A stretch of 64,000 nt of DNA from Pseudomonadota bacterium (GTDB lineage: Bacteria; Pseudomonadota; Gammaproteobacteria; Steroidobacterales; Steroidobacteraceae), in the NCBI GenBank assembly GCA_016705325.1, contig JADIYJ010000030.1, positions 67,001 to 131,000 on the forward strand. Direction: 5' to 3'. Below the pieces are notes generated by a model. It was not told where the DNA came from. It ran no database searches and saw only the letters and a list, made by a program, of their open reading frames with translations. Both the position numbers and the translations under genes were made by a program. This document shows, one piece after another, positions 27,677-35,789 of this stretch; the stretch's first letter is position 1, and each line of letters opens with the position of its first letter.

Positions 27677-28075
27677 ATGGCTGACGACAAGAAGTCCGCA
27701 GGCAAGCCTCGCAAGAAGATCAAGCGCGTCGTTACCGACGCGGTTGCTCACGTGCATGCCTCGTTCAACAACACGATCATCACGATCACGGACCGCCAGG
27801 GCAACACCTTGTCGTGGGCGACTTCGGGCGGCTGCGGTTTCCGCGGTTCGCGCAAGAGCACGCCGTTCGCCGCGCAGGTCGCCGCCGAAAAGGCCGGCGT
27901 CGCCGCACAGGAATACGGTGTCCGCACCGTCGACGTGAAGGTCCGGGGTCCGGGCCCGGGTCGCGAGTCTGCCGTGCGCGCGCTGAACGCTGCCGGCCTG
28001 AAAGTCACCAGCATCGAGGACGTGACGCCGATCCCGCACAACGGGTGCCGTCCGCCCAAGAAGCGTCGCGTCTGA
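27677..28075 (+). CDS. rpsK: 30S ribosomal protein S11
   Basis: S11 (132 residues, usual 129) forms the platform of the 30S subunit near the mRNA exit. VTDAVAHVHASFNNTIITITD, WATSGGCGFRGSRKSTPFAAQ and DVTPIPHNGCRPPKKRRV identify it. It lies 39 bases after rpsM. Confidence 0.97.
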   Translation: MADDKKSAGKPRKKIKRVVTDAVAHVHASFNNTIITITDRQGNTLSWATSGGCGFRGSRKSTPFAAQVAAEKAGVAAQEYGVRTVDVKVRGPGPGRESAVRALNAAGLKVTSIEDVTPIPHNGCRPPKKRRV

Positions 28076-28101
28076 CGCGCCGCGGCCGAGGATAAGACAA
28101 C

Positions 28102-28723
28102 ATGGCAAGGTATCTTGGTCCCAAGTGCAAGCTCTCGCGCCGCGAGGGCACCGACCTGTTCCTGAAGAGCGGCGTCAAGTCGCTCGAGTCGAAGTGCAAG
28201 CTCGAAGTGCCGCCGGGCGGCATCAAGGGCGAGCGCCGCGCGCGCGTGTCGGGCTACGGCCTGCAGCTGCGTGAAAAGCAGAAGCTGCGCCGCATGTACG
28301 GCGTGCTCGAGCGCCAGTTCCGCGGCTACTACCAGCAGGCGGCTGGCCGTCCGGGCGCCACGGGCGAGACGCTGCTGCAGATCCTGGAGCGCGCCTCGAC
28401 AACGTCGTCTACCGCATGGGTTTCGCCGCGACGCGCTCGAAGCGCGCCAGCTGGTGAGCCACGGCGCGATCGTCGTGAACGGCGTGCGCGTCAACATTCC
28501 GTCCTACCAGTGCAAGGCCGGCGTTGTCGTCGGTCTTGGCGACAAAGCGCAGAAGCAGGCGCGTGTGGCGCAGGCCCTGCAGATCCGTGCCCAGACCGGT
28601 TTCCCGGACTGGGTCGAGGTCGACGAGAAGAAGTTCTCGGGTGTCCTGAAGTCGTTGCCCGAGCGCGGCGACATCCTGCCGGACATCAACGAAAGCCTCG
28701 TCGTCGAGTTGTACTCCAAGTAA
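28102..28723 (+). CDS. rpsD: 30S ribosomal protein S4, two single-base deletions
   Basis: S4 is a primary 16S rRNA binder and in E. coli the repressor of the alpha operon. MARYLGPKCKLSRREGTDLF starts the gene. The first frame is good to LLQILER near 28390. A base is missing in GGAGCGCGCCTCGAC (expected RRLDNVVYRMGFAATRS) and another near 28439 (expected RSEARQLVSHGA). After both corrections the S4 domain continues to SLVVELYSK and the TAA at 28723. The 622-base span is two short of 208 codons, fitting a 207-residue protein. Uncorrected, the first frame would run on without a stop into rpoA. Confidence 0.94.
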
Positions 28724-28770
28724 CCATCCGGCCCGGTCGAACCGGGCCTTGCAAGGCAAGGGCACTTCAA

Positions 28771-29775
28771 ATGCAGTCAGCCGTTGCGGAATTCCTCCGT
28801 CCGCGCGTGGTGAAGGTGACGCCGACGTCACCGCGTCACGCCAAGATCGTCATCGAACCGTTCGAGCGAGGCTTCGGCCACACGCTCGGCAACGCGCTGC
28901 GGCGCGTGCTGCTGTCGTCGATGCCGGGCAGCGCGATCACCGAAGCCGAGATCGATGGGGTGCTCCACGAGTACACCAGCATCGAAGGCGTGCAGGAAGA
29001 CGTCGTCGACATCCTGCTCAACCTCAAGCTCGTCGCGATCCGCCTGAACGCGCGCGATGAGTCGGAGTTGCGCCTCTCGAAGAAGGGTCCGGGTCCGGTC
29101 CGCGCGGGCGATATCCAGACCGACCACGACGTGGAGATCCTGAACCCCGAGCTCGTGATCGCCAACCTGACCAAGGCCGGTGAACTCAACATGACGCTCA
29201 AGGTCGAGAAAGGCCGCGGCTATCGCCCGGCCCTGCAGCGCCTCGCGTTCGAAGAAGCCAGCCGCCCGATCGGCCGCCTGCTGCTCGACGCGTCGTTCAG
29301 CCCGATCCGCAAGGTCACCTACAACGTCGAAGCGGCCCGCGTCGAACAGCGCACCGACCTCGACAAGCTGATCATCGACATCGAGACCAACGGCACTATC
29401 GACGCTGAAGAAGCGATTCGCCGTGCCGGCTCGATCCTGAAGGACCAGCTGTCGGTGTTCGTCGACCTGCAGGGCCAGGACGAAGAGCAGTCGCGCCCGG
29501 CCGACCACCACTTCGACCCGCTGCTGCTGCGCCCCGTCGACGAACTGGAACTCACCGTGCGCAGTGCGAACTGCCTCAAGGCGGAGAACATCCACTACAT
29601 CGGCGACCTCGTGCAGAAGACCGAAGTCGAGCTGCTGCGCACGCCGAACCTCGGCAAGAAGTCGCTCACCGAGATCAAGGAAGTGCTGGAAAGCCACGGC
29701 CTCTCGCTCGGCATGCGCCTCGACAACTGGCCGCCCTCGGGCCTGAAGCGCGACGACGAGCGCGACGTCCTGTAA
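28771..29775 (+). CDS. rpoA: DNA-directed RNA polymerase subunit alpha
   Basis: RpoA (334 residues, E. coli 329) dimerises to start polymerase assembly and contacts activators and UP elements. The ATG at 28771 gives MQSAVAEFLRPRVVKV. The N-terminal assembly domain contains FERGFGHTLGNALRRVLLSS; the C-terminal domain (about residues 250-325) contains LTVRSANCLKAENIHYIGDL and the helix-hairpin-helix LGKKSLTEIKEVLESHGLSLG. Because of the rpsD frame errors, the open frame formally extends upstream to 28102. Confidence 0.97.
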   Translation: MQSAVAEFLRPRVVKVTPTSPRHAKIVIEPFERGFGHTLGNALRRVLLSSMPGSAITEAEIDGVLHEYTSIEGVQEDVVDILLNLKLVAIRLNARDESELRLSKKGPGPVRAGDIQTDHDVEILNPELVIANLTKAGELNMTLKVEKGRGYRPALQRLAFEEASRPIGRLLLDASFSPIRKVTYNVEAARVEQRTDLDKLIIDIETNGTIDAEEAIRRAGSILKDQLSVFVDLQGQDEEQSRPADHHFDPLLLRPVDELELTVRSANCLKAENIHYIGDLVQKTEVELLRTPNLGKKSLTEIKEVLESHGLSLGMRLDNWPPSGLKRDDERDVL

Positions 29776-29780
29776 GAACA

Positions 29781-29815
29781 GTGATTAGTGATTAGTGACT
29801 GGTGACTGGTGATTA
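29781..29815 (+). repeat. Five tandem heptamers between rpoA and rplQ
   Basis: GTGATTA, GTGATTA, GTGACTG, GTGACTG, GTGATTA follow one another, then GTC. The array fills most of the 59-base gap between the rpoA stop and the rplQ start, and is AT-richer than its surroundings. Its role is unknown; it could be a short mobile or slipped-strand repeat. Confidence 0.85.
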
Positions 29816-29834
29816 GTCGGAAAAGAGACAAGAC

Positions 29835-30275
29835 ATGCGACACGGACTAACCGGGCGGCAGCTGAGCCGCAATGCGACGCACCGCTCGGCGATGCTGCGC
29901 AACATGGCGGCATCGTTGCTGCGTCACGAGACCATCAAGACGACGGTCCCGAAGGCGAAGGAACTGCGCCGTTTCGTCGAGCCGCTCATCACGCTCGGCA
30001 AGAAGGACAGCGCAGCGAACCGTCGCCTGGCGTTCTCGCGGCTGCGCGATGCGGAAGTCGTGGCCAAGCTGTTTGCCGAGCTGGGCCCGCGCTTCGCGGC
30101 GCGTCCGGGCGGCTATACGCGCATCCTGCACATGGCGGTCCGTGCCGGCGACAATGCCGACATGGCGCTGATGGCGCTGGTCGATCGCGCCGCTCCGACC
30201 GTCGAAGCAGCGGCCGCGGACGCAGGCGAGAAGAAGCCGCAGGCCCGCAAGAAGAAGGCGGCCGCAGCCGCCTGA
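29835..30275 (+). CDS. rplQ: 50S ribosomal protein L17
   Basis: L17 (146 residues, usual 120-130) lies near the tunnel exit. The start MRHGLTGRQLSRNATHRSAM and the following LLRHETIKTTVPKAKELRRF and GGYTRILHMAVRAGDNADMA are conserved. A lysine/alanine-rich tail of about 25 residues explains the extra length. It is the last gene of the ribosomal cluster and is followed by a terminator. Confidence 0.97.
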   Translation: MRHGLTGRQLSRNATHRSAMLRNMAASLLRHETIKTTVPKAKELRRFVEPLITLGKKDSAANRRLAFSRLRDAEVVAKLFAELGPRFAARPGGYTRILHMAVRAGDNADMALMALVDRAAPTVEAAAADAGEKKPQARKKKAAAAA

Positions 30276-30339
30276 TCGATTTGACGGTTGTCGCGGCCCG
30301 AACGGTTCAGTTACAACCGTCCTGCCGCAGGAAGGATGA

Positions 30340-30368
30340 AGCCGGACCCGCGTCCGGCTTTTCTTTTT
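30340..30368 (+). terminator. Intrinsic terminator after rplQ
   Basis: AGCCGGAC (30340-30347) pairs with GTCCGGCT (30352-30359) around a four-base loop, followed by the T-rich tract TTTTCTTTTT. It closes the alpha operon, so mscL downstream must have its own promoter. Confidence 0.9.
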
Positions 30369-30424
30369 CCGGGTCCTCCCATACCGTGCATCGGATCCAA
30401 TAGGCACCACGGAGCAGCAAGCAC

Positions 30425-30817
30425 ATGAGCATCTTCACTGAATTCAAGGAATTCGCCATGAAGGGCAACGTGCTCGACATGGCGGTCGGCGTCGTGATCG
30501 GTGGCGCGTTCGGCAAGATCGTCTCGTCGCTGGTGGGCGACGTGGTCACGCCGATGATCGGCAAGGCCGTCGGCGGCGTGAACTTCAAGGACCTGGCGTT
30601 CAGCCTCGGCACGGACCCGGCCGGCGCGCCGATCCTGGTCAAGTACGGCATGTTCCTGCAGAACATCTTCGACTTCGTGATCATCGCTGCCGCGATCTTC
30701 ATGGCGCTCAGGGCGATCAACAAGCTGAAGACGCCGCCGCCGCCGGCTGCGGATCCGGCGCCGGCGCCTGACGTGGTGCTGCTCGGTGAGATTCGCGACT
30801 TGCTGAAGAAGCAGTAG
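30425..30817 (+). CDS. mscL: Large-conductance mechanosensitive channel MscL
   Basis: MscL opens under membrane tension to release solutes on hypo-osmotic shock. The product has 130 residues (usual 128-140). MSIFTEFKEFAMKGNVLDMA is the N-terminal amphipathic helix. TM1 holds VGVVIGGAFGKIVSSLVGDV, TM2 holds NIFDFVIIAAAIFMALRAIN, and the C-terminal bundle EIRDLLKKQ follows a proline-rich linker. It lies between the rplQ terminator and the accessory segment, and is probably transcribed alone. Confidence 0.96.
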   Translation: MSIFTEFKEFAMKGNVLDMAVGVVIGGAFGKIVSSLVGDVVTPMIGKAVGGVNFKDLAFSLGTDPAGAPILVKYGMFLQNIFDFVIIAAAIFMALRAINKLKTPPPPAADPAPAPDVVLLGEIRDLLKKQ

Positions 30818-30911
30818 TCGCCTCAGCTCGTCTGCCTGGACTTGATCCAGCGGCGTGCGCCGTCCGTCCCGCATGCGAGAAGCAGACGCTCAAAGTGCCG
30901 GTCTCCGGAAC

Positions 30912-30945
30912 ATGAGCGGGTGATGGGAATCGAACCCACGCGAGC
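30912..30945 (-). repeat. tRNA 3'-end fragment, left copy of a 34-bp direct repeat
   Basis: Read on the minus strand, these bases are the 3' end of a tRNA: a T-arm GTGGG-TTCGATT-CCCAT followed by the acceptor strand CACCCGC. This most resembles tRNA-Gly, whose acceptor is GCGGGTG/CACCCGC. No D-arm or anticodon arm follows, so it is only a fragment. The identical 34 bases recur at 41783-41816, in the same orientation. A tRNA 3' end is the usual integration site of tyrosine-recombinase elements. Confidence 0.85.
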
Positions 30946-31034
30946 GTCGCTACCCCGGTCGCCAGATCAACCGCCTACGAACGCCAAGGGTGCTGCGTGT
31001 GATTGGGATGTGCACAAGCCCAGACAGTAGCGCG

Positions 31035-31063
31035 TTGACGCACGCGTGCACCGGGCGTAGCGT
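31035..31063 (+). promoter_or_regulatory. Possible sigma70 promoter for the exported protein at 31090
   Basis: TTGACG (31035-31040), a 17-base spacer and TAGCGT (31058-31063) lie 27 bases before the ATG. The -35 box is good and the -10 box is weak. Confidence 0.45.
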
Positions 31064-31089
31064 CGACCTCCGGAGATTGGGGGGTAGTC

Positions 31090-31608
31090 ATGCGCACTGG
31101 AATCGTCGTCGCTATCACGATTGGCTTCGTCACGTCCGCGGGTTCGTCGCATGCGGCCAGGCCGACGCTGCCCGCCGTCGTCACTGCCGACTTGCAGGCC
31201 GTCGCCGCGGAATGCGTGGAGGTCGGGGGCAAGGCACTCACTGATGAAGCGATCAAGCGCGCGGACCTGAACGGCGACGGCAAGGAAGACTACGTTTTGG
31301 ACGTCGGCGCGATCCAGTGCGACGGCGCTGCCAGCATCTATGGCGATCGCAGCAAGAAAGTGACGGTGTACGTCGGCGACGGCGCGGGTGGCGCCGTGGA
31401 GGCGTTCAGCGATATGTCGTACGGGATCCGATTCGAAGGCAAGGGGATCGCGACGAAGCTCTGGCTGACGGTGCTGGGCGAGGAATGCGGCAAGAAGCCG
31501 GCCGTCGACTTCGCGAGTGAAAAATTCTGCGACCGCTCCCTCGTGTGGCAAGGCGCGACGAACAAGTTTGAATTCGCGCCGGTATCGACCGTCAAGATGA
31601 TCGAGTAA
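31090..31608 (+). CDS. Exported protein of unknown function with a DxNGDGxxD loop
   Basis: The product has 172 residues and no recognised family. The first 22 residues (MRTGIVVAITIGFVTSAGSSHA) look like a Sec signal peptide cleaved after SHA, so export to the periplasm is expected. Around residues 58-66 it has DLNGDGKED, a calcium-binding-loop pattern seen in EF-hand-like and FG-GAP/dockerin repeats. Four cysteines in the mature part could form disulfides. The start follows GGAGATTGGGGGG. It converges with the FtsH-like gene, the two overlapping by 17 bases. It is the first gene inside the repeat-bounded segment. Confidence 0.8.
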   Translation: MRTGIVVAITIGFVTSAGSSHAARPTLPAVVTADLQAVAAECVEVGGKALTDEAIKRADLNGDGKEDYVLDVGAIQCDGAASIYGDRSKKVTVYVGDGAGGAVEAFSDMSYGIRFEGKGIATKLWLTVLGEECGKKPAVDFASEKFCDRSLVWQGATNKFEFAPVSTVKMIE

Positions 31609-34390
31609 CGGAACTCGCGGGGCGCGAAGTCGCGGCCAGCGAACGCACGGCGACACCGTCCAGTTCCTGCTTCTCGACGAGCGCATCGGCGATGCAAACC
31701 AGCACCTGGCGGCGGGCACGCAGGAACGTCACGGCATCGCGATAGGAGCTGCGCAACAGCGCATCGACCTGCCTCGCCTGCGCTGGCGTGGGTGCCGAAG
31801 TCCAGTTCAGATTCCCGTCGGAACCGAAGCCGGACGAGCAGACGACGCTGGTGGCGACCCGCGTGGCGACGGCGAGATCGCTGGTCGGGCCGCCGCCGGA
31901 ATTCAGACTGATGTCGTCCTTGCCATAGACCACCTCCTCCGCCGCGCGGCCCGCGAGGATCGTGCGCATGCGCTCCAGCACCTCCATCCGAGTCATGACG
32001 CCGCGTTCGGGCGGCATGGAGGCGGTGAAGCCGAGGGAGCCGTCCATGCGCGGGATGATCGAGACGAAAGTGAGTTCCGGCGCACCGTCCGTGCTGCCGA
32101 GCGCCGAAAGTGCATGGCCCGCCTCATGGACCGCGACGCGACGCATGTCTTCCGCGGTTAGGCGTCGCGCGGTGTCCGCTCGACGCGGCCGACGGGTCAC
32201 CTCCGCGAGCAGATCTGCCTGAGCGATCTTGCGGCCATCCTTGCGTGCACGCCGCGCCGCGCCGCGCACGAAGAACTCGACGTCGGCGCCGGTGAGGCCA
32301 TACGCGAGCTGCGCCAGGCCCTTTACCCGCACGTCGCGGCCAACGTTGTTCCGCTTGCGGTGCGGCTGCAGGTAGTGCGTAAAGATCTGTTCGAGCGCCG
32401 CGACGTTGGGACGCGGCAACTGGATCACCTGGTCCAGTCGGCCGGCACGGCGCAGAGCCGGATCGATTTTCTCGAGGTAATTGGTCGCACCGATCACGAT
32501 GACGGGCTCGTTCGGGTCGAGCCCCTGGACCTGCTCGAGCAGCGCATTCACCACCTCGGTCTGGTAAACGCCGTTCGAGCCGGCGAACAATTCCCGGTTG
32601 CCGATGCTGTCGATTTCGTCGATAAAGACGATCGCGGGCGCATAACGCCTCGCCTCCGAAAACGTCTCGCGCATCGCCCGCAGATGGAGATCGAGCCCTC
32701 CCGACGATTGCCACTGCGTCGCGCTGGCATGGATGAACTTCACGTCGCACGCGCGTGCGATTGCGCGTGCGAGCGTCGTCTTGCCGGTGCCGGGCGCTCC
32801 CACCAGCAGCAGGCCGCGGTCGACCGCCTGCCAGGGGATGCGTCCCGCGCGCGCCGCGGCGATGTCGGCGATGAGATCCTCGGCCACCTGGCGCGCCTCG
32901 CCAAGGCCGTGCAGGTCCTTGAGCGCCAGCGAGTCGGCGGCCGACACTTGGGCGATGCGCGCCTGGCAGCGCTCCCGCAGGTAGTCGAGCGACTCCGCCG
33001 GGTCCAGCTTGAGCCGCAGCGGTGCGTGAAAGTCCGAGTGCACCACGTAGCGCACCCAATCCGCACCGCCCGTCCGCCAACGTGGCGGGGGCGGTGCGCC
33101 GATCACCTGGCGGAAGATCTCGGCGAACAGCCGAGTATCGATGCGCGGCAACGTCAGAATCAGGTCCGTGGCGCGCCGCAGGGGCTCCGGGACGTCCGCG
33201 CGGCGTGCGCACCCGATCAACACCGGTGGTGCGCCGACTGCCAGCTGGTGTGCCGTCCACTCGGCGTCCCACAGGGTTCGGTAGGCATGGAACGAAATCA
33301 CGTGCAGTGCGGGCGCGGGCACTCGGGTATCGACCCAGCACCGTGTGTCGTCTCCCGTCACGGCGGCCGCGTGTCGCGTGTGTTCTTCGGGAAACTCGGC
33401 ACGTGTCGGATCGAGCAGGCCCACCACGATGTCTTCCACGAAGGCGATATCCGATTCGATCACGATGATCGGCGCGGACTCCTGCACGAAACGCGCGAGC
33501 TGACCGATCGGGCCGGCGGGATGCGACTGCGTGTTGAAGCGCTGCAGCAAGCGATGGCCAAGGGCGCCGCGAATCGCGTCGACCAGCAGAACGGAAACGA
33601 ACGCCTCCGTGACGGACAGATCGCTACCGGCCTTCACCTGTGCGTCTGATTCGGCGAGGCGCACCTTCGCCTCGCGCGTAATCTCGATGATCGACTTTTT
33701 GGTGGCAGGCGGAACCACCTCGTCTTCTTCCGGCGGCGGCTGGAGGGTCGGGCACACCGGGGTGGGAACGCCGCCGAGCGCTGCCAACGGCGTGTCATCG
33801 ACCATTTCGATCTCGCCGTCCGGCTTGACCAGGAACGTCGACGCGTACAGCACGTCCGAATAGGCCACCGTCGCCTGCGCACGGAACCTGCCATCCGTCG
33901 ACGTGGCCTCCTGGCGCAAGGGTGTCCAGAGCTGCCGCAGCGACGCAACCTGACCCGCAACGGCCACGTCGGCGTCTGCGGCCGCGGCGAGCCCGATTTC
34001 CTCCGGTGCTTCGATCACGACAAAGGCGCCGTGCTCACCGCGAATCGCAAAGAGAAAGAACCGAACGTAGTCGAGTACCGTGGCCGTGGTCAGCGCCAGC
34101 GTTTCGAGGGCATTGACGACGTGCACCGGCGTCGACTGGCCGTCGAGCCAATGCGTGTCGGCCGGACCGTGCAGCAGCAGTGCTCGCTCGACCCCCGCGA
34201 CGCCGAGAATCCGGACGTCGACGAGATCGTGATTCGCATAGAACGGCAGCCGCGCAAAGCGAGCGTGCAACAGGCGCGCGCCGGCAAATGCCGTGGGCCG
34301 TGTCCTGGCCAGTTCCGTCAGGATGTCCTCTGCGACGCCGGCCTCGCAGGGTTCCCAGGAGATGCTCGGCCCCAACGTTCGTTCCACCAC
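31592..34390 (-). CDS. Soluble FtsH-like AAA+ ATPase with M41 zinc metalloprotease domain
   Basis: From the GTG at 34390 (preceded by GGAGATGCG) the product has 932 residues; an open frame extends further upstream but would overlap the divergent gene. Residues 1 to about 470 match nothing I recognise. An AAA+ module follows, with Walker A GAPGTGKTT (531-539), Walker B IVFIDEIDS (587-595) and the arginine-finger region RRAGRLDQ (about 647-654). The C-terminal domain is peptidase M41: zinc motif HEAGH at 755-759, and a TSDLAVAT segment near 836-843 supplying the third ligand (Asp), as in FtsH. Unlike FtsH there is no N-terminal transmembrane pair, so a cytoplasmic ATP-dependent protease with its own substrate or regulatory domain is likely. 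Confidence 0.85.
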   Translation of the reverse strand: MVERTLGPSISWEPCEAGVAEDILTELARTRPTAFAGARLLHARFARLPFYANHDLVDVRILGVAGVERALLLHGPADTHWLDGQSTPVHVVNALETLALTTATVLDYVRFFLFAIRGEHGAFVVIEAPEEIGLAAAADADVAVAGQVASLRQLWTPLRQEATSTDGRFRAQATVAYSDVLYASTFLVKPDGEIEMVDDTPLAALGGVPTPVCPTLQPPPEEDEVVPPATKKSIIEITREAKVRLAESDAQVKAGSDLSVTEAFVSVLLVDAIRGALGHRLLQRFNTQSHPAGPIGQLARFVQESAPIIVIESDIAFVEDIVVGLLDPTRAEFPEEHTRHAAAVTGDDTRCWVDTRVPAPALHVISFHAYRTLWDAEWTAHQLAVGAPPVLIGCARRADVPEPLRRATDLILTLPRIDTRLFAEIFRQVIGAPPPPRWRTGGADWVRYVVHSDFHAPLRLKLDPAESLDYLRERCQARIAQVSAADSLALKDLHGLGEARQVAEDLIADIAAARAGRIPWQAVDRGLLLVGAPGTGKTTLARAIARACDVKFIHASATQWQSSGGLDLHLRAMRETFSEARRYAPAIVFIDEIDSIGNRELFAGSNGVYQTEVVNALLEQVQGLDPNEPVIVIGATNYLEKIDPALRRAGRLDQVIQLPRPNVAALEQIFTHYLQPHRKRNNVGRDVRVKGLAQLAYGLTGADVEFFVRGAARRARKDGRKIAQADLLAEVTRRPRRADTARRLTAEDMRRVAVHEAGHALSALGSTDGAPELTFVSIIPRMDGSLGFTASMPPERGVMTRMEVLERMRTILAGRAAEEVVYGKDDISLNSGGGPTSDLAVATRVATSVVCSSGFGSDGNLNWTSAPTPAQARQVDALLRSSYRDAVTFLRARRQVLVCIADALVEKQELDGVAVRSLAATSRPASSVTRSS

Positions 34391-34459
34391 CGCATCTCCG
34401 ATCAGGCTGATTGTCCCGACAGTAGCGGTTGGCAGGCCGGTGCAGCAAGACACTCCTGC

Positions 34460-34488
34460 TTTCAGGTTCCGGCGTCCCACGGTATAAG
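34460..34488 (+). promoter_or_regulatory. Possible promoter for the membrane protein gene at 34545
   Basis: TTTCAG (34460-34465), a 17-base spacer and TATAAG (34483-34488) lie in the 154-base gap between two divergent genes, 57 bases before the ATG. The -35 box is weak. Confidence 0.4.
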
Positions 34489-34544
34489 CAAGCAATACCT
34501 GAGCAACGACGGCCGTGACGACCAGCCGGACAGGGGGGAACGCG

Positions 34545-35111
34545 ATGATCGGCCTGGAAGTCGTGCCGCTGCTCTTTTTCACGATCGGGGCGGCGTGCAG
34601 CTGGCTCGTCGCCTGGCCCGGCGGACTGGTGCTGAAGGCGCTGGCACGCGCCCGGCAGTGGGACGGCGAACCCACCTTCAGAGCAGTTCGTCGCGCGGTC
34701 TTCTGGGCCCTGATGGCGCACCTTGCCCTTGCGGCCGGCATGGACGGACTCACCGGCACCCGGCATTCGCTGATGGCGGTCCTGCCGGTGCTCAACAAAG
34801 CGCAGTGCGCTCCGTACTGCTTTTCATGGACGCCGGCGGCAGAAATGAAATCCGGGATTCGAACCGTCAACGACTATTACCGGACCGTCGTCGGCTCGGG
34901 CAGCGCGGCGTGGCTCCGGTACCTGGCCTGGCAAGTGCCCGGCATCGTCGCGGCGTTCCTGGCGCTCGTGACGTTGAATCCCTGGCAAACCGCGGGTACG
35001 CGCAGCTTGCTCAGCCTGGGATGGGTCACACTGCTGTCCGTCGGTCTCGCGCTCGCCTTTGGAATGACGTTCGTGGCGGGCGCTATGATCGAGTTCATCA
35101 CGCTCGATTGA
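34545..35111 (+). CDS. Integral membrane protein of unknown function, four predicted helices
   Basis: The ATG at 34545 has a strong GGGGGGAA ribosome site and gives 188 residues. Hydrophobic segments are near residues 2-24 (MIGLEVVPLLFFTIGAACSW), 49-66, 123-143 and 150-180. The loop between helices 2 and 3 is polar and carries two cysteines. No family is recognised. The gene is divergent from the FtsH-like protease gene and shares its promoter region; a membrane partner for that soluble protease is possible but unproven. Confidence 0.75.
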   Translation: MIGLEVVPLLFFTIGAACSWLVAWPGGLVLKALARARQWDGEPTFRAVRRAVFWALMAHLALAAGMDGLTGTRHSLMAVLPVLNKAQCAPYCFSWTPAAEMKSGIRTVNDYYRTVVGSGSAAWLRYLAWQVPGIVAAFLALVTLNPWQTAGTRSLLSLGWVTLLSVGLALAFGMTFVAGAMIEFITLD

Positions 35112-35127
35112 CTGGCACGAACTTAGC

Positions 35128-35673
35128 TCAGCGTGCAGTAAACGTCGTCGCGCCGCGCACATCGCCGGGCCTAAGTTCCCACGTCACGCCCTGAATCGAC
35201 GACGCACTGCGTGCCGCCGTGTTGCGACGGTTGAGCCAATCGAGATCGAAAACGCGCTTCCAGCTGGCCGCAATCCGACGCCGGTCGGGACGCGCATTGA
35301 ACGGCCCTTCGTCGGCCAGCGACGTCGGCAGGTACCAACCGTTCAGGACGTAATGCCACAGCTCGAAGTCGGAAAGCAGCAGTCGCGCGTCGTCCAAGTC
35401 GAGTTCGATGCGCACGCCGCAGGTGCCGGTGGGCAGGTGGCCTCGCGCCCGCAGATCCGGCTGGGCTCGTGTTGCACCGCGCCACTGGCACCAGACCCAG
35501 ATGGGCGACTGCCAGGCGTTCGCAGGCTGCCCGAGACGAGCGCGCATCTCGCCGGACATCCATTGGTACGCGCGAGTCCAATCGTGCGGGACGTTGCATG
35601 CGCGCGCGCGCCAGGTCTGCCCAGAACGCAGGACTGCCAGCACGTCGGGAGTCTGGATCGTCCATGCGCGCAT
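35128..35673 (-). CDS. DUF3841 domain protein
   Basis: The product has 181 residues. It has the hallmarks I know from DUF3841: MRAWTIQTPDVLAVLRSG at the start, AYQWMSGEM near residue 35, PIWVWCQW near 57, PDLR near 71, and LLLSDFELWHYVLNGWYLP near 97-115. The biochemical function of the family is unknown; its members are small soluble proteins. It converges with the membrane protein gene (16-base gap) and is divergent from the CHAT gene with a 116-base gap. Confidence 0.8.
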   Translation of the reverse strand: MRAWTIQTPDVLAVLRSGQTWRARACNVPHDWTRAYQWMSGEMRARLGQPANAWQSPIWVWCQWRGATRAQPDLRARGHLPTGTCGVRIELDLDDARLLLSDFELWHYVLNGWYLPTSLADEGPFNARPDRRRIAASWKRVFDLDWLNRRNTAARSASSIQGVTWELRPGDVRGATTFTAR

Positions 35674-35789
35674 GATTCATTGGACCGGCACACCGAGGGT
35701 GCGCACAAGCTAGCACGCAGCCTGCGGCGCTGTCGTTTCGGCGCCTGTTCTGCGATGCTGCGGGCTGGCCGGGCACGAGGCGGGACGGG

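Noticed and set aside
28102..29775. 557-residue S4-alpha fusion protein
   Set aside because: Created by two single-base deletions in rpsD; S4 and RpoA each have their own start, stop and ribosome site once corrected.
30912..30945. Complete tRNA-Gly gene
   Set aside because: Only the T-arm and acceptor 3' strand are present; no D-arm, anticodon arm or 5' acceptor strand can be found on either side.
30842..31030. Small open frame containing MGIEPTRA at the left tRNA fragment, and a similar one at 41668-42060
   Set aside because: The peptide is the translation of the tRNA T-arm repeat; such frames are known annotation artefacts.
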